From NCBI GenBank assembly GCA_003138855.1, contig PLHF01000044.1, positions 1-49,485 of the forward strand: a DNA stretch of 49,485 nucleotides, in the 5' to 3' direction. The DNA is from Acidimicrobiaceae bacterium. Lineage in GTDB: Bacteria; Actinomycetota; Acidimicrobiia; Acidimicrobiales; RAAP-2. The position numbers were made by a program, and so were the translations under genes. The notes beneath the pieces are model-generated. The model did not search any database. It had not been told where the DNA came from and saw nothing but the letters and a program-made list of their open reading frames with translations. This document shows, piece by piece, positions 26,697 through 37,436 of the stretch; position 1 is the stretch's first letter; each line of letters starts with the position of its first letter.

Positions 26697-27326
26697 CTAG
26701 ATGACGGGGTCCGCGGGGGGCGCCAGCATAGCGACCCGCTTGGCCAGGTTGACCGCGTGGTCGCCGAAGCGCTCGTAGAAGCGCGCCACCATGGCCAGCT
26801 CCACGGCCACCGGCAGAGGCATGGCGCCGGCCACCACCTCCATCGTGAGGCTGACGTGGAGGTCGTCCATCTCGTCGTCGAGGGTGTCGACCGCCGACGT
26901 GCTCAGGGGGAGGCGCTCGGCGTAGGCGTCGGCGGTGGCCCGCCACATGTGGATGGCCACCTCGCCCATCCGCTCGATCAGGCCCCTGCTGCGGGCGGAC
27001 AGCTCTCCGCCGAGCCCGCGCGCTGCCCGTCGGGCGATGTGCTCGGCAAGGTCCCCGTTCCGTTCGAGGTCGGGCAGCATCCTCATCACCGTGACCAGGA
27101 ACCGCAGGTCGCTGGGAGCGGTGATGCCGGCCACGGTGAGCTGCTGGAGGGTCAGCTGCTCGATGTCGTGGTAGACCGCGTCGACCACCTCGTCCCGGTC
27201 GGCAAGGGCCTTGGCCGCCTCCCGATCCCCGGAGAGGAGTGCCAGGGTGGCCCCGGACACGGACTCGCCGACCAGCGCGAACATCCGGATGACCATCCTG
27301 TCGATGCGTTCGAGGGCGCTTTCCAC
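26697..27326 (-). CDS. phoU: Phosphate transport regulator PhoU
   Basis: A 209-residue two-bundle helical protein with the repeated E/DxxxD metal-site pattern (VDAVYHDIEQL and LDDEMDDLHVSL) and the C-terminal ARFYERFGDHAVNLAKRVA signature. It normally restrains the phosphate-sensing PhoR/PstSCAB system; no pst genes are nearby. The start is GTG 27326, with TACGGT (27334-27339, minus strand) seven bases upstream. Confidence 0.93.
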   Translation of the reverse strand: MESALERIDRMVIRMFALVGESVSGATLALLSGDREAAKALADRDEVVDAVYHDIEQLTLQQLTVAGITAPSDLRFLVTVMRMLPDLERNGDLAEHIARRAARGLGGELSARSRGLIERMGEVAIHMWRATADAYAERLPLSTSAVDTLDDEMDDLHVSLTMEVVAGAMPLPVAVELAMVARFYERFGDHAVNLAKRVAMLAPPADPVI

Positions 27327-27395
27327 CCTGCCAACCGTAACCGTTGGGGCGGAGGCCCCTCCGTCGGGTTCGTGGCGCTTTCCGGGCTGCGGTCT

Positions 27396-28715
27396 TCAGC
27401 CTGGTGGTCGGTCCCTGCCGGGTCCGCCCGCATCGAGCTCCTCCTCGGGCTCGTCGACGACCTCCCCGACGATGACCCGCGGCCCTGAGCCCCACGACAG
27501 GTAGCGCCACGACCAGTTCACCAACACGATGATCTTGTTTCGGTAGCCGATGAGGTAGAGCAGGTGGAGCGCCAGCCAGGCCAGCCACCCCAAGGTGCCC
27601 CGCATCACCGTGCCGTTGCGGAACTGGGTGATGGCGGCCCGGCGGCCGATGGTCGCCATGATGCCCTTGTCCTGATAGCGGAAAGGTTCGACCGGCCGGC
27701 CCTCGATCCGATTGAGTATCTGGCGGGCTGCGTGACCACCCGACTGGATGGCCACCTGGGCGACCTGTGGGCAGATCCGATCCGAGTCGGCCGGATCGGG
27801 CCCCCACAGCACCGCCGCCGCATCCCCGACGCCGTAGGCGCCGTCGTGCCCGGGGAGCGACAGGTCCGTTCCCACCACGAGGCGGCCGTTCTGGCCGGTG
27901 GCAGCACCCAGTTGGGAGGCGACGGTGCCCTCGACCGTGACCCCACCGGCCCAGATGACCGTCCGGGTGGGGATCTGGGTTCCGTCGTCGAACTCCACGT
28001 GGGAGGCCGTGACCGCCTTCACCATGTGGCCGAGCTTGAGCTCCACCCCGCGGCCCTCCAGGGTGGTCGCGGCATAGGAGGCAGCCGATTCCTTGAACGG
28101 GGTGAGCAGCCGGCCCAGCCCGTCGACCAGGATGATCCGCTCGGCCGCCCGGTCGAAGCGGAAGCCGTCGTGGCGCACGGCGACATCCAGCAGCTCGGCC
28201 AGGGCGCCGGCCACCTCGACCCCGGTGGGCCCGCCCCCGACGACGACGAACGTGATGGCGCCCTCCGCGGCCATCTCCGGGTGGGCGTCGACGTCCTCGA
28301 GCTGGCGGAGCACGTGGTCCCGCAGGCTGCGTGCATCGGTAAGCGTGTAGAGGGGGTAGCTGTACCCCGATGCCCCGGGGATGCCGAAGAACTTGGCGGT
28401 GGCGCCGCTGGCCACGATGACCGAGTCGAACGGGAGGGAGTGCGTGTCCCGCAGAAGGATCTCCCGCCGGTCCCAGTCGACGCCGGTGACCGTGGCGAAC
28501 CGGAACGTGATGTTGTCGGCCCGCCCGAAGATCGCCCTGATCGGGTAGGCGACGTCGCCCGAGTCGAGGCCGGCGGTGGCCACTTCGTAGAGCAGCGGCT
28601 GGAAGGTGTGGAAGTTGCGCTGGTCGATGATCGTCACCTCGACGGGTTGGCCAGCGAGGGCCCTGGCCGCCGAAAGCCCGCCGAAGCCTGCGCCAACGAT
28701 GGCCACGCGATGCAT
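27396..28715 (-). CDS. ndh: Type II NADH dehydrogenase
   Basis: A 439-residue single-subunit, non-proton-pumping NADH:quinone oxidoreductase. The FAD motif GAGFGGLSAARAL is at the N-terminus, the NADH motif VVVGGGPTGVEVAGALAE follows, and a second FAD motif is AYGVGDAAAV. C-terminal hydrophobic and aromatic helices (TLGWLAWLALHLLYLIGYRN) anchor it to the inner face of the membrane. The ATG at 28715 begins the FAD-binding strand. The gene is divergent from rmuC. Confidence 0.94.
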   Translation of the reverse strand: MHRVAIVGAGFGGLSAARALAGQPVEVTIIDQRNFHTFQPLLYEVATAGLDSGDVAYPIRAIFGRADNITFRFATVTGVDWDRREILLRDTHSLPFDSVIVASGATAKFFGIPGASGYSYPLYTLTDARSLRDHVLRQLEDVDAHPEMAAEGAITFVVVGGGPTGVEVAGALAELLDVAVRHDGFRFDRAAERIILVDGLGRLLTPFKESAASYAATTLEGRGVELKLGHMVKAVTASHVEFDDGTQIPTRTVIWAGGVTVEGTVASQLGAATGQNGRLVVGTDLSLPGHDGAYGVGDAAAVLWGPDPADSDRICPQVAQVAIQSGGHAARQILNRIEGRPVEPFRYQDKGIMATIGRRAAITQFRNGTVMRGTLGWLAWLALHLLYLIGYRNKIIVLVNWSWRYLSWGSGPRVIVGEVVDEPEEELDAGGPGRDRPPG

Positions 28716-28813
28716 CGGGCCATGGTGGCACACGTCACGTGACCCGGCGGAGCCCTCGTCCCCGGAGGTGGCACACCGTCTCGGTACGCTTGCCGCCGAG
28801 GGCCCTCTGGGCC

Positions 28814-28829
28814 CCTCTGGGCCCAGAGG
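28814..28829. promoter_or_regulatory. 16-bp palindrome overlapping the rmuC ribosome-binding site
   Basis: CCTCTGGG and CCCAGAGG form a perfect palindrome. Its right arm overlaps the SD region AGAGGAGG (28825-28832) of rmuC. A third copy of the CCTCTGGGCCC arm lies just upstream at 28804-28814. It could be a dyad for a DNA-binding protein or an RNA fold that hides the SD. Confidence 0.5.
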
Positions 28830-28839
28830 AGGACTCGTC

Positions 28840-30303
28840 ATGATCACCGGACTCGTACTCGGCCTCGTCGCCGGCGTCGCCCTGGGCCTTGCGGTGGGAC
28901 TGTTGGTCCGCTCCAACCAGGTCACGGCGGCCCGGACCGCCGAGGCCCGGCTCGCCGACGCCCTCGATCAACAGCGGCTCCTCACCGAGGAGCTCCAGGG
29001 CCTTCGGGCGCAATTGATCGCCGAGCAGCAGCGGGTGGTGGCGCTCCAGGCCGAAGCGTCCCGTCTGGCCACGGAGCTCAACTACGAGCGCGAGGCGGCC
29101 TCCCAGCGGGCAGCCTCCTTCGACGAGGTTCGCGATCAACTGCTGGGAGAGTTTGCCCGCCTGTCCACCGCGGCGCTGCAGCAGAACAGCGACCAGTTCC
29201 TTCAGTTGGCCGACACCAAACTCAGCGAGACCCGCCAGGCGGCCGACGGGGAGCTGGCCAAGCGCCAGGAGGCCATCGAGCAGCTGCTCAAGCCGATCGG
29301 CGAGCAGCTGGGCAAGTACGAGGCGGGGATGCAGCGCCTCGAGGTCGAGCGCCAACGGGCGTACACGACGCTCACCGAACAGATGAAGCACCTCTCGACC
29401 TCGCACGACCAGCTGCAGAAGGAGACCCGCAACCTGGTCACCGCCCTGCGGTCGCCCCAGACCCGTGGTCGCTGGGGGGAGCTGCAGCTGCGCCGGGTGG
29501 TGGAGATGGCGGGCATGCTCGAGCACTGCGACTTCGACGAGCAGGTCACCTCGGACGCGGACGGCGGCCGCATGCGTCCCGACATGGTCGTGCACCTCCC
29601 GGGGGGAAAGAACGTGGCGGTCGATGCCAAGGTCCCCATGCAGGCCTTCCTGGATGCCAACGAGGCAGACGACGAATCGACCCGCCGCGCCCATCTGGCC
29701 AGCCACGGCCGCCAGATGAAGGCCCACGTCGATGCCCTGGCCAAGAAGGAGTACTGGAAGCGCGTCGACCCCTCGCCCGAGTTCGTGGTGGCGTTCATCC
29801 CCGGCGACCCGCTGCTCACCGCTGCGCTCGAGCACGAGCCGGGGCTGATGGAGCATGCGGTGGCCAACAACGTCCTCCTGGCCACGCCCACCTCTCTCAT
29901 CGCCCTGTTGCGGGCGGTGGCCTACGGGTGGCAGCAGGACGCACTGGCCGAAAACGCCCGTGACGTCCAGAAGCTCGGCGTGGAGCTGTACCAGCGTCTC
30001 GCGGTGCTCGGCGATCACGTGTCCGGTGTCGGCAAGGGGTTGAACAGCGCGGTGGCCGCATACAACAAGGCCGTCGGGTCGCTCGAAGGGCGGGTGCTGG
30101 TCACGGCCCGGCGGTTCGTCGAGATGGGCGTGGTCCCGGCGGGGGAGAAGGAGTTGCCCTACCCCCCCTCGGTCGATGCCACCACCCGGGCGCTCCAGTC
30201 ACCGGAGTTGAGCCCACCCACGTTGGACCTCCCACTCCCCGGTGGAGCGCTGCCGGCGGGTGACGAACCGGTGGGCGCCGGTACGGGCGACGGCCACGAA
30301 TGA
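28840..30303 (+). CDS. rmuC: DNA recombination protein RmuC
   Basis: A 487-residue protein with one N-terminal membrane helix (ITGLVLGLVAGVALGLAVGLL), a long coiled coil (about 25-190, rich in Glu/Gln/Ala/Arg) and a restriction-endonuclease-like domain. The domain contains GRWGELQLRRVVEMAGM, MRPDMVVHLPG and VDAKVPMQAF, where D and (D/E)xK form the nuclease pattern. RmuC is associated with limiting inversions and with tethering a nuclease to the membrane. The ATG at 28840 has an SD GGAGG seven bases upstream. Confidence 0.93.
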   Translation: MITGLVLGLVAGVALGLAVGLLVRSNQVTAARTAEARLADALDQQRLLTEELQGLRAQLIAEQQRVVALQAEASRLATELNYEREAASQRAASFDEVRDQLLGEFARLSTAALQQNSDQFLQLADTKLSETRQAADGELAKRQEAIEQLLKPIGEQLGKYEAGMQRLEVERQRAYTTLTEQMKHLSTSHDQLQKETRNLVTALRSPQTRGRWGELQLRRVVEMAGMLEHCDFDEQVTSDADGGRMRPDMVVHLPGGKNVAVDAKVPMQAFLDANEADDESTRRAHLASHGRQMKAHVDALAKKEYWKRVDPSPEFVVAFIPGDPLLTAALEHEPGLMEHAVANNVLLATPTSLIALLRAVAYGWQQDALAENARDVQKLGVELYQRLAVLGDHVSGVGKGLNSAVAAYNKAVGSLEGRVLVTARRFVEMGVVPAGEKELPYPPSVDATTRALQSPELSPPTLDLPLPGGALPAGDEPVGAGTGDGHE

Positions 30304-30412
30304 AGGCATCCGACGGGATCGCCGACGCCGGCAATCGTCCAACATAAGCAGTTGTGAAGAATGTGACGATCTGATTGCAGTTCTCAGGGGATTCCAAGGT
30401 CCGTAGGGGTAA

Positions 30413-31726
<1,314 letters not shown>

Positions 31727-31833
31727 TCCGTCCGTAGGTCGCCGGTGGCCGCATCGCCGGCCGCGGAGATCCGCTCCTGTGGCGGCAGGTGTCGCAGGGT
31801 CCGGGCCCGAGGGGCGGCACTATCGTCATCGAG

Positions 31834-33039
31834 ATGCCGAGGTCCCGCCGTAGACGCCGCCCTGCCGGCCACCGCGGCCTGAGGAGACCGTTTTTGGTCG
31901 GCATCGCCGCCATCTTCACGATCGTGGTGATCCTCGGCTCGCTGATCGAGATCCACGCGCAGTCCAGCGGCTATCGGACGGCGACGGACACCGGGTACGG
32001 GGCCCTGGCATCGCGGGTGGTGGAGGCCTCGAACCAGACCGGGGCCGAATTGGCGGACCTCATGGACAAGGCTCCTCAGCTGCCCAACCAGCTGCTGGAC
32101 GGCACTGCGGTGCCCCAGACGGCGCGGGCAGAGATCCAACAGGGACTCGACCGGGCGATGCGGTCGACTGCGCAACAGGCGTACCAGGCGGACCACAGCG
32201 TGCCCCCGACACCCACCGGTGACGTGAGCCCCCGGTTCACCCAGGTGATGGCGGACCGGGCCTCCGCCGTGTCGGGTCTTCGGGAGACCATCGACCAACT
32301 GCTCGGCATGTCCCCCCTGCCGATCGCCGGCGCGCCGTCGACTTCGGTGCCGCCCAGCTCGGCTCCCCTGATCTCGATCGGCCAGGCGGCCTCGGCCATG
32401 GCCGCCGAGGGCCTCCTCCTCCAGCAGGCCGACGACTCCTACCAGACTCTGCTGGCAGACATCCGCCTGCACCGGATCGCGGTCCATCTGCCGAGGTCGG
32501 TGTGGGTGCCCGCTCCGGTCGAAGCCGCCGCCCTCGGATCCACCCGGCTCGGTGCGTCCGCCTCGGAGCTGTCGGCGTCGGCGGCGCTGGCCCCCTTCCA
32601 CCGGCTGGTGATCACCGCGGTGGGCCTGACCCCCCCCGCTGTTGCCGCGGGCGACGTCGGCATCGTGGGCGACTCGTGCGGCGATCCGCATTCGCTCGTC
32701 CCCGGGCCGACCCCTACGGTGCTGCCGCCGACCACCTCGGTCGCCGCCGCCGTCACCGTGACCAACTGCGGCACGGTCACCGAATCGGGGGTGTCGGTGA
32801 CCGCCACACTGGTGCCGGCCGACCCGCCCGGCACCGCGCCACCGTCTGCCGGCTCCACGGGCGGACGGTCCCGGGCCACGGTAACGGTCCGGTCGGGGGG
32901 ATCCGTGGCCCTGTCGATGTCCCCCCTCGCGGTTGCCGCCGGCCACCGGTTCTCACTGACCATTGCGGTCGCCACACCCCCCGGGCAGGCGGACACCACC
33001 GGGTCCACCCAGGAGTATCTCCTCCAGATATCCGGTTGA
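31834..33039 (+). CDS. Membrane-anchored extracytoplasmic protein of unknown function
   Basis: A 401-residue protein I do not recognise. An Arg-rich cytoplasmic start (RSRRRRRPAGHRGLRRP) precedes one transmembrane helix (about 19-38), then an outside region in two parts: a helical half (to about 240) and a Thr/Val/Ala-rich half (from about 265) that looks like a beta-sandwich, as in CARDB-type adhesion domains. Two cysteines (CGDP and NCGT) may form a disulfide. TATCGT at 31821-31826, seven bases before the ATG, supports the start. Confidence 0.75.
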   Translation: MPRSRRRRRPAGHRGLRRPFLVGIAAIFTIVVILGSLIEIHAQSSGYRTATDTGYGALASRVVEASNQTGAELADLMDKAPQLPNQLLDGTAVPQTARAEIQQGLDRAMRSTAQQAYQADHSVPPTPTGDVSPRFTQVMADRASAVSGLRETIDQLLGMSPLPIAGAPSTSVPPSSAPLISIGQAASAMAAEGLLLQQADDSYQTLLADIRLHRIAVHLPRSVWVPAPVEAAALGSTRLGASASELSASAALAPFHRLVITAVGLTPPAVAAGDVGIVGDSCGDPHSLVPGPTPTVLPPTTSVAAAVTVTNCGTVTESGVSVTATLVPADPPGTAPPSAGSTGGRSRATVTVRSGGSVALSMSPLAVAAGHRFSLTIAVATPPGQADTTGSTQEYLLQISG

Positions 33040-33172
33040 CCGGGTGGGTCTGCGCTCCGTCGGAAACCGGCCCCACCGGCCGCCGCTGGTGGGGTGGGTG
33101 CCGGTCCGGGGCGCATGCCGCTGTGCCAGTTGGTCAGGGTCGGGGAATGACGATCTAGGATTGGGTTCGGCA

Positions 33173-33202
33173 ATGAGTGAAGAGACCAACGGAAGGTTCT
33201 GA
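33173..33202 (+). CDS. Candidate 9-residue upstream ORF before citrate synthase
   Basis: ATG to TGA encodes MSEETNGRF and ends five bases before the gltA GTG. A TAGGAT -10 box at 33156-33161 would place transcription start about five bases before this ATG. The gltA ribosome-binding site (GAAGG, GAGGCGA) lies inside or at its end, so translation of the two may be coupled. Unproven. Confidence 0.35.
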   Translation: MSEETNGRF

Positions 33203-33207
33203 GGCGA

Positions 33208-34479
33208 GTGGCCGAAAGCATCACGATCACCGACAACCGGACCGGTGAGTCCCTCGAGATTCCCTTTGAGAACGGGGGGATCCCGGCAACCCAGTGGGGG
33301 AAGCTCCTCCCCGGCGTCTGGTTCTACGACCCGGGCTTCGTGTCGACGGCGGCGTGCGAGAGTTCGATCACCTTCCTCGACGGCGACGAGGGGATCCTCC
33401 GCTACCGGGGCTATCCGATCGAGCAGCTGGCCGAGCAGTCGACCTTCCTCGAAGTCGCCTATCTCCTGTTGAAGGGCGAGCTGCCGAGCCCGGCCGAGTA
33501 CGACGTCTGGCAGCACGAGATCACCCATCACACGTTCATTCACGAAAACGTGCGGAAGCGCTTCCTCGAGGGGTTCCACTACGACGCCCATCCCATGGGA
33601 ATGCTGGTTTCGGCGGTGGCTGCGCTCTCCACCTTCTACCTCGACGCCAAGGACATCTTCGACATCGAGTCGCGGAACAAGCAGATCATCCGCCTGATCG
33701 CCAAGATGCCCACTCTGGCGGCAGCCGCCCACCGGTTCAGCGTGGGCATGCCCTTCGTCTATCCGGACAACTCGCTGAAATTCACCTCCAATTTCCTGTC
33801 CATGATGTGGAAAACCGCCGAGCCGCGGTTCGATGCCAATCCGGCCCTGGCTCGCGCCCTCGACGTCCTGTTCATCCTCCACGCCGATCATGAGCAGAAC
33901 TGCTCGACCACCGCCATGCGGGTGGTGGGCTCGTCGCATGCCGACCCCTACTCGGCCACCGCCGCCGCCGCTGCCGCCCTCTACGGGCCCCGGCACGGGG
34001 GGGCCAACGAGGCGGTCATCCGGATGCTGACCGACATCGGTTCGCTCGAGAACGTCGAGCCGTTCATCGCCTCGGTCAAGGAGGGCTCGGGTGTACGGCT
34101 GCAGGGGTTCGGCCACCGGGTCTACAAGAGCTACGACCCGCGGGCCAAGATCATCAAGAAGACCGCCGACGAGGTGTTCGAGATCACCGGCAAGAACCCG
34201 TTGCTGGACATCGCCCTGAAGCTCGAGGAGATCGCCCTCTCCGACGAGTACTTCATCTCCCGCCGGCTCTACCCCAACGTCGACTTCTACTCGGGCCTCA
34301 TCTACCAGGCCATGGGGTTTCCGCTCGAGATGTTCCCCGTGCTGTTCGCCATTCCCCGGACGGCGGGCTGGCTCGCCCACTGGCAGGAGATGCTCGATCA
34401 GGACTCGAAGATCGCCCGCCCGCGGCAGCTCTACATAGGAGAAGCCGAGCGGAACTACGTGCCCGTCACCGACCGCTGA
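33208..34479 (+). CDS. gltA: Citrate synthase
   Basis: Condenses oxaloacetate and acetyl-CoA. The 423-residue, type II (hexameric-type) length protein has a beta-rich N-terminus (TITDNRTGESLEIPF), the FLDGDEGILRYRGYPIEQLA segment, LHADHEQNCSTTAMR, GPRHGGANEAV and GFGHRVYKSYDPRA with catalytic histidines, and the Asp in NVDFYSGLIY. The GTG at 33208 follows GAGGCGA. A 9-codon ORF lies directly upstream. Confidence 0.96.
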   Translation: MAESITITDNRTGESLEIPFENGGIPATQWGKLLPGVWFYDPGFVSTAACESSITFLDGDEGILRYRGYPIEQLAEQSTFLEVAYLLLKGELPSPAEYDVWQHEITHHTFIHENVRKRFLEGFHYDAHPMGMLVSAVAALSTFYLDAKDIFDIESRNKQIIRLIAKMPTLAAAAHRFSVGMPFVYPDNSLKFTSNFLSMMWKTAEPRFDANPALARALDVLFILHADHEQNCSTTAMRVVGSSHADPYSATAAAAAALYGPRHGGANEAVIRMLTDIGSLENVEPFIASVKEGSGVRLQGFGHRVYKSYDPRAKIIKKTADEVFEITGKNPLLDIALKLEEIALSDEYFISRRLYPNVDFYSGLIYQAMGFPLEMFPVLFAIPRTAGWLAHWQEMLDQDSKIARPRQLYIGEAERNYVPVTDR

Positions 34480-34506
34480 CCACCGGGTGGCCCTGCCGGA
34501 CGCCGC

Positions 34507-35397
34507 TCAGGACACACCCGGGCCGGGGCCCTTGCGCATCAGGCCCTCTTGGACCATGGAGACCACCAGGTCCCCGTTGCGTGCGAACATGAAGCCCCGG
34601 GCCAGGCCGCGGGCACCGTATGCACTCGGGCTGTCCATGTCGTAGAGCAGCCAGTCGTCGGCCCGGAACGGCCGGTGGAACCACATGCAGTGATCGAGGC
34701 TGGCGCCCATGAATTCGGGGTCGTCCCAGCTTACGTCGTGGGGGGCCAGCATGGTGTCGAACAGGGACATGTCCGAGGCGTAGGCGGCGATGCAGGCGTG
34801 CAGGAGCGGATCGTCCGGAAGTGTGCCGTCGGCGCGGATCCACAGCCGCTGGGTCGGCTCCTTGCCGCCGCCGTGGATGAACGGCAGGCCCCCGATGTGT
34901 CGCTGGTCGATCGGATGGGGCCGGGCGAACCAGTCCCCGACGCTCTCGCGGTAAGGCTCGAGCCGGACTGCCAGGGTCTCGAGCGTCTCCGGGTCGGGGA
35001 CGTCGGGCATGGGGAATTGGTGGGACAGTCCGACCTCGTCGGCGTGGAACGAGGCCGACATGTTGAAGATGGCCCGTCCGTGCTGGATGGCGACCACCCG
35101 GCGGGTGGTGAACGACCGTCCGTCGCGGATGCGGTCCACTTCGTAGAGGATGGGGATGCTCGGATCGCCCGGCCGGAGGAAGTAGGCGTGCAGGGAGTGC
35201 GGCCGTCCGGTTTCGACCGTTCGCCCCGCGGCCATCAGGGACTGGGCGGCCACCTGTCCACCGAACACGCGTTGGCGGTCCTCGTTGGGGTTCACGCCCC
35301 GGAAGATGTTGACTTCGATGGGCTCGAGATCGAGCAGGTCCACCAGGAACTCGAGTGCTTTGGACACGTCCCCATCCTGCCAGGTGAGGGTGGCCAT
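34507..35397 (-). CDS. tesB: Acyl-CoA thioesterase II
   Basis: A 296-residue double hot-dog thioesterase. The N-terminal VFGGQVAAQSLMAA and C-terminal SLDHCMWFHRPFRADDWLLYD are the two hot-dog signatures of TesB. It hydrolyses acyl-CoA to free acid and CoA. The ATG at 35397 is used; a GTG nine codons downstream (SKALEFLVDLL) is also possible. It is convergent with gltA and divergent from the GH1 gene. Confidence 0.93.
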   Translation of the reverse strand: MATLTWQDGDVSKALEFLVDLLDLEPIEVNIFRGVNPNEDRQRVFGGQVAAQSLMAAGRTVETGRPHSLHAYFLRPGDPSIPILYEVDRIRDGRSFTTRRVVAIQHGRAIFNMSASFHADEVGLSHQFPMPDVPDPETLETLAVRLEPYRESVGDWFARPHPIDQRHIGGLPFIHGGGKEPTQRLWIRADGTLPDDPLLHACIAAYASDMSLFDTMLAPHDVSWDDPEFMGASLDHCMWFHRPFRADDWLLYDMDSPSAYGARGLARGFMFARNGDLVVSMVQEGLMRKGPGPGVS

Positions 35398-35477
35398 CCA
35401 TGCCCTGGTGTCGGTCGGGACCCGGTCCCCGCGGCGGGCGGGCGCCGGCGATCAGCGTCCCGCTACGGTTACCGACC

Positions 35478-36650
35478 GTGCCTGCGATCACCTTTCCCGA
35501 CGGATTCCTCTGGGGGACAGCCACCGCCGCCCATCAGATCGAGGGTGGCAACATCAACAACGACTGGTGGGCGATGGAGCACGACCCCACCTCCGGCTGT
35601 GCCGACGTGAGCGGCGACGCCTGCGACTCCTTCAACCGCTACCCCGAAGACATCGCTCTGGTCGCCGGGCTGGGGTTCTCCTCGTACCGCTTCTCGCTCG
35701 AGTGGAGCCGCATCGAGCCGGAGGACGGCGAGTTCTCGCTGGTGGCGCTCGATCACTACCGCCGGATGGCTGCCACCTGCCACGAGCACGGCATCCTGCC
35801 GGTGGTCACCTTCCACCATTTCACCCACCCCCGGTGGCTGGCTGCCGCCGGCACCTGGGAGGCAGTGCACGCCCCGGACCGGTTCGCCCGGTTCTGCGAT
35901 CGGGCCACGGCCCACCTGGGCGACCTGATCGGGATGGCGTGCACCCTCAACGAACCCAACGTGGTGGCGACGATGGGGTGGAGGCACGGGGTCTTCCCAC
36001 CCCGGGTACGGGACCGGGTGCGCAGGGACGTGGTGAACCAGTCCCTGGTGACCGCGCACCGCAAGGCGGTCGACGCCATCCGATCGGGACCGGGCGACTT
36101 TCCGGTGGGCCTCACGCTGTCGATGACCGACTACCAGCTGCAGCCCGGTGGCGAGGAGTGGCTCGAACGGTTGCGGCGGCCTTCCGAGGACGTCTTCCTC
36201 GAGGCCACCGGAGGTGACGACTACCTCGGGGTGCAGACCTACACGCGGGTGCGTGTCGGGCCCGAGGGCTTCGCCGGTCCGGAAGCAGGGGTCCCCACCT
36301 CGCAGATGGGCTACGAGGTGTGGCCGGAGGCCCTCGAGGCCACGATCCGGCGAGCCTGGGACAAGACGGGCGGCCTCCCGGTGCACGTCACCGAAAACGG
36401 CATCGGGACCGACGACGACGAGCAGCGCATCGACTACGTGAAGCGGGCGCTGGGCGGGGTGCAGCACTGCCTCGACGACGGGGTCGACGTGCGCGGGTAC
36501 TTCTACTGGAGCCTCTTGGACAACTTCGAGTGGGTGCTCGGTTACGGCCCCACCTTCGGCCTCGTGGCGGTGGACCGTGAGACGTTCGAGCGCCGGCCGA
36601 AGCCCAGCGCGACCTGGCTCGGAGGCGTCGCCCGGGCCAGCGGGTTCTGA
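35478..36650 (+). CDS. Glycoside hydrolase family 1 (beta-glucosidase-like)
   Basis: Retaining beta-glycosidase of 390 residues, shorter than the usual 440-470 for GH1. The N-terminal FPDGFLWGTATAAHQIEGG, acid/base Glu159 in TLNEPN and nucleophile Glu306 in VTENG are intact, so the loss is in loops between them. No signal peptide is seen, so the enzyme is cytoplasmic. TACGGT at 35464-35469 is eight bases before the GTG, a leaderless arrangement. The natural substrate is not evident. Confidence 0.93.
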   Translation: MPAITFPDGFLWGTATAAHQIEGGNINNDWWAMEHDPTSGCADVSGDACDSFNRYPEDIALVAGLGFSSYRFSLEWSRIEPEDGEFSLVALDHYRRMAATCHEHGILPVVTFHHFTHPRWLAAAGTWEAVHAPDRFARFCDRATAHLGDLIGMACTLNEPNVVATMGWRHGVFPPRVRDRVRRDVVNQSLVTAHRKAVDAIRSGPGDFPVGLTLSMTDYQLQPGGEEWLERLRRPSEDVFLEATGGDDYLGVQTYTRVRVGPEGFAGPEAGVPTSQMGYEVWPEALEATIRRAWDKTGGLPVHVTENGIGTDDDEQRIDYVKRALGGVQHCLDDGVDVRGYFYWSLLDNFEWVLGYGPTFGLVAVDRETFERRPKPSATWLGGVARASGF

Positions 36651-36799
36651 CCCCGGACCGGCCACCGGGCCCGACCGCCACGGACCGCGGACTGGACCCT
36701 GGCGCGGGGGGACGGGCCCGCCTTGCCACCCCTGCGGCATCGACCCAGCTCGTCTGGGGGGACCACTGTTACGGTTGCATGACCACTAGGGTTGCCCTG

Positions 36800-37300
36800 A
36801 TGAGCAGTCTTCCGTTGCGCGTGGAGCACCTGTGGGAGAAGCGGCACACCCCGGAGGCACAACATCTGTTCCGCTACACCTTGGTGTCGGTCGTCTCGAC
36901 CGCCGTCTCCTTTGTCGTGTTGGCCTTGGTCTTCGGCGTGCTCCACCTGTGGGGGGAGATCGGGAGCACCGTGTTCGCCAACGTGGTGGCCACCGTGCCC
37001 TCCTACTACCTCAACAGGAAGTGGGTGTGGGGCAAGGGCGGCCGCTCGCACCTGGTCAAGGAGATCATCCCCTTCTGGAGCCTGTCCGCCATCGGCATCG
37101 TGGTGTCGATCGGCGGCGCCGCCATCGCCCGCCATATCAGCATCGTGCACCACCTGACCCATCTCGAGCAGACGGTGTTGGTGCTGGCGGCCAACATCGC
37201 CTCGTTCGGCGTGTTCTGGGTGCTCAAGTTCATGCTCTTCAACCGCCTGTTCCAGGTGCACCCGCTCGAGGAGCTCGACGAGCTCGTCGAAGCCGCCTGA
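36800..37300 (+). CDS. GtrA-family membrane protein
   Basis: A 166-residue protein with four predicted transmembrane helices. It opens FRYTLVSVVSTAVSFVVL and contains PSYYLNRKWVW, the aromatic/basic loop typical of GtrA proteins. These proteins are thought to flip or carry lipid-linked sugars for cell-surface glycans. ATG 36800 is chosen because TAGGGT (36787-36792) lies seven bases upstream; an in-frame ATG at 36779 has its own TACGGT three bases upstream, so a slightly longer form is possible. Confidence 0.86.
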   Translation: MSSLPLRVEHLWEKRHTPEAQHLFRYTLVSVVSTAVSFVVLALVFGVLHLWGEIGSTVFANVVATVPSYYLNRKWVWGKGGRSHLVKEIIPFWSLSAIGIVVSIGGAAIARHISIVHHLTHLEQTVLVLAANIASFGVFWVLKFMLFNRLFQVHPLEELDELVEAA

Positions 37301-37436
37301 CCGACCGAGCTCGGATGGACGCCGTGCGGCCTCGCCGGCAATCGGCCGTCACCGGAGCTGACACCGGGTCGCACCCGCTCCACCGGAGCGCTGTACGTTG
37401 TGGATCGGTCGGCGCGCCGACGCCGAGGGAGGTTGG

